Shown here: positions 9,132-21,410 of the stretch, in pieces
Layout of the letters: each line of letters begins with the position of its first letter
How positions within the stretch are numbered: the first letter of the stretch is position 1
NCBI GenBank assembly: GCA_964034945.1
Contig: OZ035961.1
Location: forward strand, 27,257,684-27,321,683
Reading direction: 5' to 3'
DNA from: Chrysopilus asiliformis
Lineage: Eukaryota > Arthropoda > Insecta > Diptera > Rhagionidae
Length of the DNA stretch: 64,000 bases
Program-made: the position numbers and the translations under genes
The notes under the pieces: generated by a model
The model's input: the letters and a program-made list of their open reading frames with translations, nothing else
What the model was told of the DNA's origin: nothing
Database searches by the model: none

Positions 9132-11195
9132 GATATACAGTGAACTCGGTTTAAAAGAACATTGAAAATGCCAGCAAAATTTGTGCTCTTAAGAGGGTTG
9201 TTCTTTAAAGCGGTGACGGTTGTTTTTAAAGCGGTGTGGTGAAATCAAAATTTCGTTCGTAACGATATAAAGTTGCAAAGTGAAAATTATTTAAAAGAAT
9301 ATGTGACGCAAGCAAAGAAAAAATTGAATCACGACTTCGAAACCTCTAACTTTGGGTTCGGGTTTAGGACCAAAAAATTAAATCGTGGGTTCGGGTTCGA
9401 TCCAAAGCCATGATGAAAATCATGAAAATTTATTAAATGTCTTACAACACGAAAAATGCCCCATGCTCGGTAAACATTTAAAAATATCTAATTAATTTTA
9501 TGAAATGTAATAAAAATACTAGTATATATTCGATAAGCCTAGAATTTTTAATATTTTCAATAACATCCTGTTGGCTTATTTTTAATCTAGGGGTTCTTTG
9601 GCCCTCCGCAGGGAATAGAAATTATTTTCTACTGCTGCACGCAAATATGACTACACGATGTGAATAGCAAGGATATTTTGTTGGTAATAGGCGTTGTTAG
9701 GAAAGTTAAAGCCTTAGAAAATTGCATGCCTAAAATTAATTTTTTACATAATGTTATGCTAATCGTGTGTTATGCTTGATATAATGAAAATAAAAGCAAT
9801 CTAATTAAATGAGATTTTACATAATGACTGCGAGCTAAAATAGTAGGAGACCCATGTGGATGGTGTAGCAGAAGTTGGTCTGGTCGGTAAAATGAGAGTA
9901 AGAGTGAAAAAGCCAAAGTTAACTAACACTACGTGTATGTCCCACAAAGCTAACAGACGTTTTGCCGGTTGGTTTTGCTTTGAAGTTGAAATTCGTGGTA
10001 GCGGTTTCGGGTTTCGGAGGGTAAAAAATACGGAACAGAATTTGAATGGGTGGTTAGGGGGCCTATAAACGAATGTTAAATTTAACGAGTGAATTTATGC
10101 ATTTTTTATGTGAAAGTAAATTAACCTGGAAGGCAATTTATTTATAGTTAGTAGTTTTATTTACACTTCTGGGATTTTAGCTAAATTTATAGCTTCAATA
10201 TATAGAAATATGCGTGTGATTCAGATTTAAATATGTGCCAGAGTTACCATATCACTTGTTTCGTATACTTGGATATCTAACATACTACGATTATTGTCAT
10301 AAGTGTGCATAGATATGACAATATCTGGCTTACGTTATGTTTTTGCGAGCATACGGTATTTGTTGTACGATAATAATAATGGCAGTATGTGGATATGGAA
10401 TAGCATAAGGATGGTGAATTCCTTTTCAGTCAGTCCTTTCATTGCCTTCACTTTAAAGCACGCTATTTACGCTTTCCGTATGTGCATGGATACTATACTG
10501 TGGTGACTATAGTAAAAAGCTATCATGCTATGCCCTCAAACATGAAATTTTAATTTGTGGGCAGAATATAGAATTTAAAAGCTTATTCTCTCCCTCTATC
10601 CCTGTGTGTCTCTATGGTTTTTGGTTTGGGCTTCGACATTCAAAACATCCAACCAGAAGGCTATTCAGCCTATATTATAGTGTATTACTTACTCCCGAAC
10701 CAACATGAAATGATAGAGAGAGTGTTACCCATAAATGGTATATCTATGCACGCTTTGTTTGCTCAAATGTCATTAATTTTGATTGTTATGGGACTGGAAT
10801 GTTTTTATCCTTTTTTTTCTTTTAATTTTAATTAAAATTCAAATTAGCTATAGCAACTGAAGTGCTTGTGTATGAAATTTATTTACCGAAGTTAATTGCT
10901 TTTTCTCTTTTACATGGTGTTTTTTTCTGATTTGGGTACTTTATGCACAGCGCGCCACGTTCGTCCGTTGGTTCAACTAGATTAAGTCGTATTTTTGTCA
11001 CTTTGTATCGATTTTATTAGTTTTTATTTGCAATTTCGAGTTTTCCGATAAATGTAGGTAGTTATGCCTTGCATTTATTGTATTGACGGATTTAAATTTA
11101 TGTACTTTTTAAGAAGATTGAAAAACGAAATAAATGTTGGTGTGGCCTCGCTTATTCGATAGAAATCCAAGATTAAAAATTTGGATAGTTTAATC
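9132..11195. other. No gene seen; single pogo-like end
   Basis: At about 9139 a TA is followed by CAGTGAACTCGG and AAAGAAC-rich text resembling one terminus of a pogo/Tc1 element, but no opposite end is visible. A slightly GC-richer unique segment lies at 9.85-10.07 kb. The remainder is AT-rich with only shadow ORFs. Confidence 0.35.
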
Positions 11196-11287
11196 CAGGG
11201 GTGTGGAGCCGGTGTTGGTCTTTTAAAATTTGCCACTGCGGAGTTGGGTTGCAGCTGGGGGTTTTTCTGAACGACTCCACACCCCTT
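11196..11287. mobile_element. Short hAT-like MITE
   Basis: Ends CAGGGGTGTGGAG and CTCCACACCCCTT. The flanks GTTTAATC (11188-11195) and TTTTAATC (11288-11295) agree at 7 of 8 bases, as expected for an 8-bp hAT target duplication. Confidence 0.65.
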
Positions 11288-11767
11288 TTTTAATCACTCT
11301 TACAATATTATTTAAAATAAAATTTATGCATAAAAAGCTTTAAAAACTGAGGGTGTCGCTGATTTAATCATGAACAGAAATATTTCACAATTTCTGAATT
11401 TTTCAGGGTATTCATATTAAGGAGAAGCTGGACCATCATTTTGTTGTGCAAAAAAGGTTTATAAATCACTTTCTTCATTAACAACATTTTATCAATTTAA
11501 TCATTTTCGAAAAAAAATCGCTTGGCGACCGCCTAATTTTAGGCTTTTCGGACCCGATCGCTATGCTTGTCCGAGATGTTTTGTATATAATTTAGAACTA
11601 CTGTCACACTACCGTTGAGCCTCCCCCCCCCCCCCCTTGTATTTATACATAAAATGTAAAAAAATAAAAGTAGTTCTACACAAATTCGACAAATTCTCAA
11701 CATCGTTGTATTTTAGATCTATTTATGATTGCAAAAAAAAATTTCCTTGGTAAATTTTGCTCAGTTA

Positions 11768-12229
11768 TGCGGCAGTCACACGACGCTGTTTTGCCAGCGC
11801 TAGTGGCTGTTTGGCTGTTAGCAACCGTTTCAGCAGCACCGTGTGAGCCCTAGTGCGCTGCTACTACCAACAGCAGCGTGATGATTTTAGCAGCGCTATT
11901 GAAGTAGAGACCGTTCTACTTTGCCAGCGCTACTAGGGATCACGTGGCCCTGTCACATGGTTTCTGAGCTGTCAAAACTCTAATAAGTGGTAAAGTTTGT
12001 TTATTGTAAGTCGTTATTTAACGTTTATTTATTTAAATTTGTGTGTTACGTTTATTATTAAAAAAATCTCTCAGATTCAAATGTTAAACCACTGTTTTGC
12101 TACTTGCCAGCGCTACTAAAGTATAAATCGTGTGAACTCTCTCAGTACGCTGGCTGCTGTTGCTACTTGCCAGCGCTACTAACCAACAGCAGCCAGAAGC
12201 TGGCAAAACAGCGTCGTGTGACCGGCGCA
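11768..12229. mobile_element. TTA-flanked TIR element, PIF/Harbinger type
   Basis: TTA on both sides (11765-11767, 12230-12232). The TIRs are about 30 bp, sharing GTCACACGACGCTGTTTTGC. A GCCAGCGCTA motif recurs at least five times inside, on both strands. TWA target duplication is characteristic of PIF/Harbinger. GC content is well above the flanks. Confidence 0.75.
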
Positions 12230-12475
12230 TTATAATTATAAATACTGATTTTTGATGTTTTCAACAGGTTATGCGTAGGGTCTATGTGAACTTGTATTCG
12301 AAGAGAACATCAAAAAACGCTGTAAGTATGATTACCTTGGTCTAAAGCTGAGTATGTATACTTCGATACTACTGTTTGTAAGTGGACCATAAACGAAAAC
12401 GATAAAAACAACGAAAAACCACCAGAACTTTTCGACTGGTCACAAAGTTACTGATTCCCGACGATTAATTTGTAA

Positions 12476-12790
12476 CCAGCCACAATGTAACCAATTTGTA
12501 ACCAATTTGCAACCAATTTGCAACCAATTTGCAACCAATTTGCAACCAATTTGTAACCAATTTGCAACCAATTTGCAACCAATTGGCAACCAATTTGCAA
12601 CCAATTTGCAACCAATTTGCAACCGAATTGCAAATTGTGATCGGTCACAAAGTAATGTAACCAATTTGTAACCAATTTGCAACCAATTTGTAACCAATTT
12701 GCAACCAATTTGCAACCAATTTGCAACCAATTTGCAACCAATTTGCAACCAATTTGCAACCAATTTGCAACCGAATTGCAATCGGCCTAA
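12476..12790. repeat. 11-bp minisatellite (AACCAATTTGC)n
   Basis: Two arrays of an 11-bp unit, AACCAATTTGC with T/C variants, separated by ATTGTGATCGGTCACAAAGTAA and followed by the same spacer again. Because 11 is not a multiple of 3, all frames read as an 11-residue repeat; the long ORFs here are an artefact. The GTCACAAAGTAA-type spacer and a TTTGCCACTCAGGTTACAA-like end (minus strand, about 12930) recur at 56.05-56.48 kb. Confidence 0.9.
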
Positions 12791-12929
12791 TTGTGATCGG
12801 TCACAAAGTAATCGATTTGAAACGGTTTTTTTGTGACCGGTTATAAAATAACCAATTTAATCTATTTTAAATAGATTATCCGCCAAGACATTGTGACTAG
12901 CGTCAGATTGTAACCTGAGTGGCAAATGA

Positions 12930-14160
12930 TTGCTTGGGCGTATGATTCTGACATGGAGTGTAAAAATTACGCGTTATAAGAATCGTAATTTTAAAGCATT
13001 TGTTATTGTTAAATTAGAGATAGTTCGAATTGCTAAATAAAATATTTTGAATTTAATAAAATTTGTTTCAAATAAAAGGAATTCTACAGCGACGTATACA
13101 TATTTTACTAGAATCTACAGAATGGCGTCACATTTTTTTTGTGTCAAAAATAATTAATTGCGAAAAATAATTTCGAAAATAATTAATATTCCAATGAAAA
13201 TATCTGCCGTGTTAACTACACTTTGAAAAAAAACAAAATACTTTTTCGAGAATTCTCCGTTTTGCTATTAAAACTGGATTAAACAGATAAAAATACTAAA
13301 GACCTCAAAGCATATGTCAAAAATAAGATAAATTTAGGTACAGTTTCTACAAAACAACGGACCATTTTGAGACAGTTGGCTAAAATATGGACTTTCCCAA
13401 TTTTCTTTCTTTTCACCTGTAATATTGATCAAACCGAAAACTCATTGTACCCTTTTCATTATTGGAGAAAAATATTTTCTTTTATCTGCCCAGAAAATCA
13501 TTAAATTCTGCAAAGAATTTCAATACTAATGTGACCACATAAGGTATCAAGATCGACATCATGTTATTAAATGAACACAAAATATCACAGATGAGAGTGA
13601 AACCTTTTTCCATAATTTTTTTCATGTTCGGATCATACAAAGCCATACCGACCAACCAATAAATTTTCATGCGGTCTGAAGAGATAAAACACTGAAAGGT
13701 CATTAAAATGGTTGAAAACCGAACCGAAATCTTGACAGAATTGAGGGAAGGGGAGATAAAAGAAAGCAAAACATAACGAAGGGAAAAAAGTTGTAGGTTT
13801 GGTCTCGGATAATCATCATATGGACAACTTTAGAATGTTGTATAATTACATATGTTAGACTTGTGGACCTATGCAGAATTATGCATTAACGTAGACTAAG
13901 TCAATATATCTTTCATCTGACAGATTCTTATAAAATGGTTCTTTTTGCTCATCCCAATGTTTCTAAAGGTTTTCTTGAGCCACTCGACATTTTTGTTGGA
14001 TTATTCGTTGAACCTGAACCAGGTAATATTGGAAATATGGCAGAAGGCATACTTATTAGGAAGAAATTATGTATAAGGACTTTATATGAACACACGGAAA
14101 GCAAAAAAAAAATTGATTAAATATTTACAACTGTTTTGGGAATTGAATAAATTGGAGAAA
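12930..14160. other. AT-rich stretch, no gene seen
   Basis: Only shadow ORFs; no repeats with clear ends recognised. Confidence 0.45.
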
Positions 14161-14290
14161 GGGGCTGTCCGTAAAATACGTCACACCTTAGAGAGAGGGG
14201 CAGGGAGGGAGCGTTCAACCCTGCGCCACGAAGTCTGACGAGGGGGAGGCACAGGCCTGATCAAATGTGACGACAGAGTATATATTTGAA
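14161..14290. mobile_element. Fragment of a TGTCCGTAAAATACGTCA element
   Basis: GGGCTGTCCGTAAAATACGTCA is a terminal sequence type seen on several insect DNA transposons. A partial complement, TGTGACG, follows about 105 bp later, around a GC-rich core. Boundaries are approximate. Confidence 0.45.
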
Positions 14291-14999
14291 AAGAATTCAA
14301 CCTTAATAGTTAAATTTCACAAGTTTAACAGTTTTTTGTTTTGATTTAAAAAAATATCTTTTTAAAATGCGACCTCTTTAAGTCGCAAAGTTTGCGATAT
14401 TTTTTGATATTAAGTTTATAGATATGTATTTGTTATGTAAAAAAATCGCTCTAAAATTTTGTGAGGGTTTTACTGAAAAAAATGTTTATAGCATAAAGTA
14501 TCAAGTAGAAGGAATAAGAAGTAATGTAAAAACCTTGCAACCGGATCTCTAGAAACTAAGAAAAAGCCGGCATTCGAGTATATTATTTAGCGATATCTTT
14601 GAACGATATATTTCTTTAAGAACGAATGGCGTCTTAATGGAATTTACTGCATTTTCGCTTTCCTGTTGAATTTCATGTATCAGCAAGACGTCGGTCACCC
14701 TCAGGTGTGTAGATATTTTCCATGCAAATATCCTTCTTCTTCTTTGTTGTTATTTGCTTGATTCATTTGCAAAAAAAAACATCATCGACAATGGAGTTTT
14801 TCTTGTTGCGCCTCCTTTGAATCTGCAACTCGGAATGCATAAATTTTCCACAAATTAATTAATACCTTTACAAAATATCCATAAAACGGATGTTAATCCT
14901 GTGATTTTTTTTTATCTCGTTTTCGTCTTTTTTTTTTATACAGAGCGATGTATAATTTGTGTTGTGCATGAAGTTAACTCCGAATGGCAGGTAGGTAGA
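14291..14999. other. AT-rich stretch, no gene seen
   Basis: No supported feature. Confidence 0.4.
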
Positions 15000-15540
15000 T
15001 ACACGGTAAAAACTGGAGTCTAATTTTAAGACTTTTTTTCCTACATATAGGTCAACACCTTTTTGAGCCTAAAAATCAAACTTTAAAAGTTTGAAATTAT
15101 TTTCCTTTTAAATAGTATTATCCGGTCTAAATTTAAGGTATTAAAATTTAAATTTTAGTCTAAAAAATCTAAAAATTAGTTCCAAATTTCTAAAAGTTCT
15201 CAAATTAAAACCTTATGGTTTAAGTTTAAGATGTCTGAGTCTTAAATTAAGACTGGAATGGTTAAAAAATAGTCATAAACTTCTAAAATTCGTGAATTAT
15301 CCGGGTAAATAAGACTATCTGGTCTAAATTTAAGACTTAAAAGTTTTAATTTCAAACTGAAATTACTAAAAAGTAGTTACAATTTTCTAAAACTGACTCA
15401 AATTTAGACTTCGAAGTTTAAATTTCAAACTTTTTTTTATGTAATACCAGGAGCTTAGGCAAATTGCCTCTAATGCCGAAGTGTTTAGGTCCATGAGTAG
15501 AAAAGTTCCAAATTCAAATTCAAGCCGAATTATATTTTTG

Positions 15541-15616
15541 CCCTGAGTGGGATTTGAACCACTGCTCTTTGGATCACAAGTCAAGCACTTAGCTGACTGA
15601 GCCATCCACGCCCGCA
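15541..15616 (-). other. tRNA-like sequence (tRNA pseudogene or SINE head)
   Basis: On the minus strand an A box (TGGCTCAGTCAGC) is followed at tRNA spacing by an anticodon-loop-like CTTGTGA and a B box (GGTTCAAATCC) with a T-arm of AGTGG/CCACT. The acceptor ends do not pair, so this is not a functional tRNA. It lies inside the element at 15002-17094 and was probably captured or inserted. Confidence 0.6.
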
Positions 15617-15717
15617 AATTAAATTCTTAATATGTATAGAAAATATACTCAGACTTCTAAAATAAACCAATTTCAGACTTTACTTTCTAAATTTTAGAAT
15701 AATGAGTTTTAATTATA

Positions 15718-16589
15718 CACAGAAAAAAATGATTAGTTGATCTCAGCAAAAGAAATGTTTGAGTTTATTGAATCTATTGTATGATTATTGGTCATACGAA
15801 ACATTTTATGATGTTCCCAGCCATATTCTTTAGAGTTCACAAATTTAAATTAAAGAAAACACAAAATATTTTTTGTTAATCATACAATTTATGCGGCAAA
15901 TATGCGGCGTTTTCTTTCTCCCTCGAATGCGAACAGAGATGAACAAATAAAAACGTAAACAGAAACGAACGAGAAAAATCTAATGGCGATAAATGAATGG
16001 AAACTTTTTGTGGAGTATTATTTGATAATGGACTTTTCTTCCGATTGCATGTCGTGATTTTAGTTGCCATGAAAATTTTTCGACAATATTGGATCTGAAA
16101 TTTAAACAGATTTTAATGGGCCATCAAATTATTTAGTTTTTAATGAAAAATTTCTTTAATTTTATTTTACCGGTCAAATTTATTTTTTCTTTTGCAATGA
16201 AATTTTGATGCAAATAAAATTGTGCTGTTTCAAAAATGTCTCCTATCTATTTTTTATGCAATATCCTTCAGTCATTCGCCTGAAATAAGAAATTTAATTC
16301 TCGAAACGAAATGGTTTCCCTCAAATGTCAATGGGAAATATGGCGGCTGAAGACATCAACTTTTTTTTCTTTTAACCTCACAAAAATGCAAAAGTATGAG
16401 TTTACACTGGTAACCTGTCCCGTATTCACGCAAAAAAAAACATGTTCACCATCAATAAATCACACTTTGGTATATCAATTAATTTAAACAGTAATGTCGT
16501 TTAATTAAATGTTTGTTATTGTATAGAGTTTCATAATTTGTGCTCATACAATTCACATTGTATGAGATTTCGAATCGTTTTTTTCTGTG
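15718..16589. mobile_element. Nested TA-flanked TIR element (CACAGAAAAAAA family)
   Basis: TA at 15716-15717 and 16590-16591. Ends CACAGAAAAAAATGATT and AATCGTTTTTTTCTGTG are inverted repeats. Inner sequence is AT-rich with further short inverted motifs (CATACAAT/ATTGTATG). No coding capacity. Inserted in the larger element, so it is the younger of the two. Confidence 0.8.
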
Positions 16590-17096
16590 TAGGCTGAAAC
16601 GATTAAAAAGTAGTCACCATTTTCTAAAACTGAATAAATTGTAGACTTTGAAGTTTTGTTTTTAGACCGAAAAGTCGAATTCGAGCCTCGCGACTTTTCT
16701 AAAAATTGACCGACCGACTGATGAATTTGAAAAAGAAAAATAAACTGAAAAGACTAAATATTAGACAAAAAGTTTAATTCAATTTTATCCGAATTGAAGT
16801 AAAACTTACAAGGTTTAGTTCTCAAACTTATAGGTCTAATATTTCGATTAAAAGTCTAGAAATAAGGCGGAGAGGTTTAAAACAAATTTTTAAGAAAGAA
16901 AAAGTTTACTTTTTAAACTATAGTCTTAAAAATAAACCGAAACTCACTAAATATTAAACTTTTCGACTAAAATGTACTCTAAACTTTCAAAAAGTTTTAA
17001 AAATAGAGAAAATAGTTTAAAATTCCATTAAACTTTCAAAAGTTTAAAAAATAGAAGGAAAAAGTCTTAAAATTAGACTCCAGTTTTTACCGTGTA

Positions 17097-18689
17097 CAAA
17101 TATGGAAATATATGTAGATAAGTGGTAGATATATTTATATGTTTATTGGATTCAATTTTTTGGATCGCCGACTTGATATATTCCCGATATAAGCCAGATA
17201 CCTGTTGTTAAATATATGAGCATTGTATTAACCAACCGCAAAATTCATTGAGTTTCTTATTTGGGCTGTTGCATTTTCTTGCAATCGTGCCCAGTGTGTC
17301 TCCATCCCATTTATTCTACTATTCCATTCCCTTCTGTCAATGATACAGACTTTATCTGATTGAAATATTAAATATATTTGGAGCCGCTGTAGAGGCGTAA
17401 AGTACTTTGATAAATTCTATATTTCGACCAATTCTTTTAGTCATTCTGGTTCGCGCATTTCATACCTTATGCAGTTTCTTGTAATATTCTTTGAGTGTTT
17501 TTTCCACCTTCTTCGACGTGGTCACAATCAGAACAAGCGAACACTTCAGTAAAAGTTGTGAGTTTTTTCATGTCCCAATTCTGGCTGTGATTTTTTGTTA
17601 AGTCGAGTAATTTATGTTAAAACCACCGAGGTGGTCGAAATATTATAATGTCGAGAATTAAAATGATTGTTTTTTATTTTGTGTTCAGAAAATTTTTAAA
17701 ATAAATTTTAATTATCGGCCAACATTCGGTTTCTTTTTGCGCTTGGCTGATTATAACAATGATACAGAAATTGGGAATCAAATAACAAATAAGGTAAAAT
17801 AACTAAAATATATGCTTTTCCCATAAGTTATGCACTCTTGGTTTACTTTTTTAATCTTTTTGGTTAAAAAGAAACCTCAAAATGTACTGAATTGACTTTT
17901 TAAAGGAATAGTTAAGAAAATAAGAACATGAAATATGCATTTTTTTTGCATATACTGAATAACACGAATATGAACTCTTTGAGAACATAAATAAAATTAA
18001 AAATTCGTGTGCGTTGATATGAAATAATGTAATATAATATAATGATTATGGAGACCTTTAATTCGGTAAATTATTATTTGGAATAATTAAATACTTTAGT
18101 GAAAATATCCAGAAACTTGTCATAAGGTGCTATAGTATAAGTCATGATTGGAGTTTCGAAAAGATTTGTGTAGCAATGTTTGTTCTTTTACCTCAGAAAA
18201 TAGTGATTCAGTCACTTGAAAGACTTTGTTGATCGGAAAATTATTATATTATAGTAGAGTGTCGCAATACTAGGGTGACCAGGACGTCACTTCAAAAGTG
18301 ACAATAGTCACTTTTTCTGGCCATTTCTTTCTTATTCTTTCTTTTTTGACTTCAGTCGTTTTTTTTCCGTATCGGACTTAAGGAGTTATACTAAACCACT
18401 TCCATAGACAATTTAAAAAAAAAAAAATTAAAACCCAGTGTACTTCCATAGACAATCTATCTGAGAAACTATAGTTAAAATTTTAAGTAAATCCGATGAA
18501 AATTGACTGAGTTTCTGACAACGAAAGTTTGAAACATAACAAAAGCTATAATTGCCAATCTGGCAATTATTGAAAACCCGTATGGTTATATTCGTATCAA
18601 AATTCGAAAAGGTGTACCAAAATTCCACTTTGAGTCAAACTTTCCAATAAGATTTTCTAAAATGTATTCCAATCGTATTTTGATGTATG
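17097..18689. other. No gene seen; CTAGGGTGACC motif at 18.27 kb
   Basis: Unique-looking AT-rich DNA. At about 18271 ACTAGGGTGACCAGGACGTC resembles the end of a hAT/Tc1-type short element, and a short hairpin GTCACTT..AAGTGAC follows. Not resolved further. Confidence 0.35.
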
Positions 18690-19095
18690 GGAGTTTCATG
18701 TAGAATCATATCCTAAATAACTTTTGTTCTCGGACTTTTTCGATAAGATGCACCGTTTTTGAGACATTTGCAAAAAACGTTTTCGTTCGTATGGGGGGTA
18801 CCCCCCCTTATGGTCCATTTTTGCCCATTAACGAACTTAGCCTCACATTTTACGAAAAACGAATCTACGTCAAATTTTATGTCTTTAGCTCAATCCGTGC
18901 GCCAGCAATCCGCGCCACAGACGGACGGACAGACGGACAGACGGACAGACGGACAGACGGACGGACGGACATGCAAAATTCAATTTTTTTTATCATTCTA
19001 AACACACTGGTGTAATTCATTTTTGTGTGTGATGACGGGATCTTGGCGTTACAAACGGTAAGGCAAAGTTACTATACCCTTTGGTTTCACCATAC
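18690..19095 (+). repeat. R-B repeat, partial copy with GACG tract
   Basis: Shares with the copies at 25.3, 35.1 and 48.5 kb a segment with a GGGGGTACCCCCC-like block, a GCTCAAT segment, a (GACGGACA)n tract (18918-18970) and a GTGTAATTCATTTTTGTGTG segment. It extends to GTTACAAACGGTAAGGCAAA and a GGGTATAAAAA ending. The two 70-80-residue ORFs across it come from the repeat tract. Confidence 0.65.
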
Positions 19096-19435
19096 GGGTA
19101 TAAAAACATACTTTCAAGTAATATGGTGCCACGGCGCCATTTTGTATCAAAAATACCTCAAAATTTCATTTTAATCCATTCGTTAGTAATCGAGAAAAAA
19201 ATTCTCAGAAAAAAGTTCATTGTTCAGCGCGCCTGGATAGTATAACGCCTTTAGGCATTTTACCAAACAGCTTCATTTGTTTCAAGGTTTTTGATAACAA
19301 AATGGCAAGAATAGATATATTGTGTTGGCAAGAACAGACTGATATATGTTTTTACCATTTTTAATTTTCTCTTCTATAGAATGAAAGTATTGTATCGGAT
19401 TTAAAAAATGTCAGAAGATTGAGACCTTTACCCCT
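19096..19435. other. No gene seen
   Basis: AT-rich, no supported feature. Confidence 0.35.
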
Positions 19436-19552
19436 AATTTATTCACTAGGAGTTAAGCCGAGTTAGTGAGTTAAGGGAGTTAGCTAACCTTATTTTCCAT
19501 GTTAAAGGTGAGTTAAGGGAGTTAAGGCGATTTAACTCCTAGTGAATAAATT
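19436..19552. mobile_element. 117-bp palindromic MITE
   Basis: Ends AATTTATTCACTAGGAGTTA and its exact complement; the inside repeats GAGTTAAGGGAGTTA. No clear target duplication seen. Confidence 0.65.
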
Positions 19553-20349
19553 GGCCGTTAGGGAGATACTAGTAATAAGCAGTGACAACCTAGCCATTAA
19601 AAAAAGCAAAGCACTACTAGAACATATGTATATTTCAAAAAAAAAGTATTTATGTAAACAAAAATATTTATATTACAAGTTCCTGAAATTTTTTAGGGGG
19701 TGCGCGACCATGGTTTGAGATTCCAAGGTATGCAGACCACTGAAAAGTTTGGGAACCACTGATTTAAGTGGTTATGGGCTGATTCTAACATCAGCTCCCC
19801 ACACAATCTTTATCAAGCTATAGAAAATTTAAAAAAAAAACAACTCTAGGCGCCGTTCACATCTGGCACTTTATTCCGCGAATTTTATTCTTCGACACTA
19901 AATTCATGTTGCACAACCAATTACACTACGAGACAAAATTCAGAATTTTTTTCCTGAAAGACGCCCGAACTAGAATTTTTTCATGTAAATCCGTCCAAAT
20001 AAATTTAAATTTTGACAACTTTTGCTAAGTGATTTTCTTCTGCGATAGGTGAATAAAGTTCGCATAACCCCACGACTCCATTGGACTTTTAAAAATCATG
20101 ATTTTTCCCCCACTCCATATTTTGGTGAATAGTGAAATCAGCGCGTGGGTATTTTCAGTCATGATTTTTCATATTTATTGTGTCTCCATAGGGTGCCTAG
20201 AAATGTCAACCAGGAGGTAAGCAGGGCAGCCAACTAGAAATCAGCCAATTTGAACTGAACAAATGATGTCAAAAAAAAAATCCTACTTTTCAGTAGCCGA
20301 AAAAATCATGACAGTAAGGAGATTTCAATCATGATGCAAAATTTTTTGA
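19553..20349. other. No gene seen
   Basis: Several ATCATGATTTTT motifs and CTCCAT blocks suggest an old palindromic element around the hairpin at 20350, but its borders could not be set. Confidence 0.35.
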
Positions 20350-20412
20350 GTCTCCATTAGACTTTTTCATGATTGGATGTAGATCCAATCTAGAAAAAAG
20401 TCTAATGGAGTC
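20350..20412. repeat. 63-nt near-perfect hairpin
   Basis: CCATTAGACTTTTT pairs with AAAAAAGTCTAATGG and an inner GATTGGAT pairs with ATCCAATC around a 4-nt loop, so almost the whole segment can fold. It may be the core of a foldback MITE; a microRNA precursor is possible but unsupported. Confidence 0.6.
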
Positions 20413-21410
20413 CATAGGTAACAAATTCTGAATAAAATCCGTGTAGAAATTCTAGAAAAAATCGCAAGTGAGAATGAAACCTTAGGGCTCAAAAGTCGAA
20501 AAAAGTTCATACAGCAAAACAATATTAGTTGCGTTTTTTTAATGTTCTGAAGTAGTTCAGAACAATCCGTCCATACAAAATCCTGCACCACCTTTTCATC
20601 TCGGACAGCGCTTGGAACAAAGGGAAATTTTATACGATAATGTAGGGTAATGAAATGCTGCTAACTTCAACATAATAAATCTGACATTTTAATCTCAATT
20701 CAGGATTTTGTGTTGGTGGTTCGTTGATTCTGTTCGACAGCGAAATAGTTTTAATCATGGGAGATAGCGAATCGTGATTATATCAAGAAAATATAGCAGT
20801 AACGGCATACTGACGTAACCAACGTGAAGTTAGTTGCGATTGGAACTCGATGAAATTTCCCACTTACTCTGGATCGTTTTTTAAATGTTTTGTGTTCTAG
20901 AATATTAAAAAAACGTAACTAATGACACATTGTAGTAATTTTCAAGGATTTGTCCTGTGGGAAAAAAAAAGAAAACCGGCGTACTCTGTGCCAAAAAGGG
21001 AAATTCTGGCAAATTTCGTGGTAAAATGGCTTCAAGAGTCTGACATCATTGGTTGACATTTGACAGTTCACTTGCACCTTCGGCTTCCACCAAACTTTCG
21101 GCAAAAATTTCAGTGTGATTTCTGGCTGAAGGTGTGAACCCAAAGCCGATTAATTGGTACGTCTCTAGAAATATCATATTAGAAGTAATTTTAAAATTCC
21201 AAATACGTAGGTATAAAAGGCGCAATAAATCTATGAAGTCATTATTGCATGGCAGAAACCTCATTCAAATTTAACTATAGCAATATTATTATCTTCTATA
21301 GGATTATATGGTATAATCATATCTATACACATATGGGCACATAACTATAAATTTCCTGTGCAATGAATGTGAACACCGTGATATTATATCCAACAGGGAA
21401 TTGCTATTAA
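20413..21410. other. No gene seen
   Basis: Unique-looking sequence with shadow ORFs only. Confidence 0.4.

Larger units (their letters stand above)
15002..17094. mobile_element. TA-flanked TIR element (CACGGTAAAAAC family)
   Basis: TA at 15000-15001 and 17095-17096. Inverted ends share CACGGTAAAAACTGGAGTCT and continue matching for about 37 bp. Both halves contain many degenerate TTTAGAC/GTCTAAA motifs. A ~70-bp direct repeat (AAAAAGTAGT...TTTTCTAAAACTGA) occurs at about 15365-15430 and 16605-16665. It is interrupted by the element at 15718-16589. No transposase ORF, so non-autonomous. Confidence 0.85.

Noticed and set aside
12440..12781. Two overlapping ORFs of 103-113 aa with a QIGCKLVANWL repeat
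   Set aside because: They are forced by the 11-bp tandem repeat, whose length makes every frame read as an 11-residue repeat; no codon constraint is visible.
18917..18972. GACGGACA tract considered as a functional minisatellite
   Set aside because: It is a constant internal part of the R-B repeat family.
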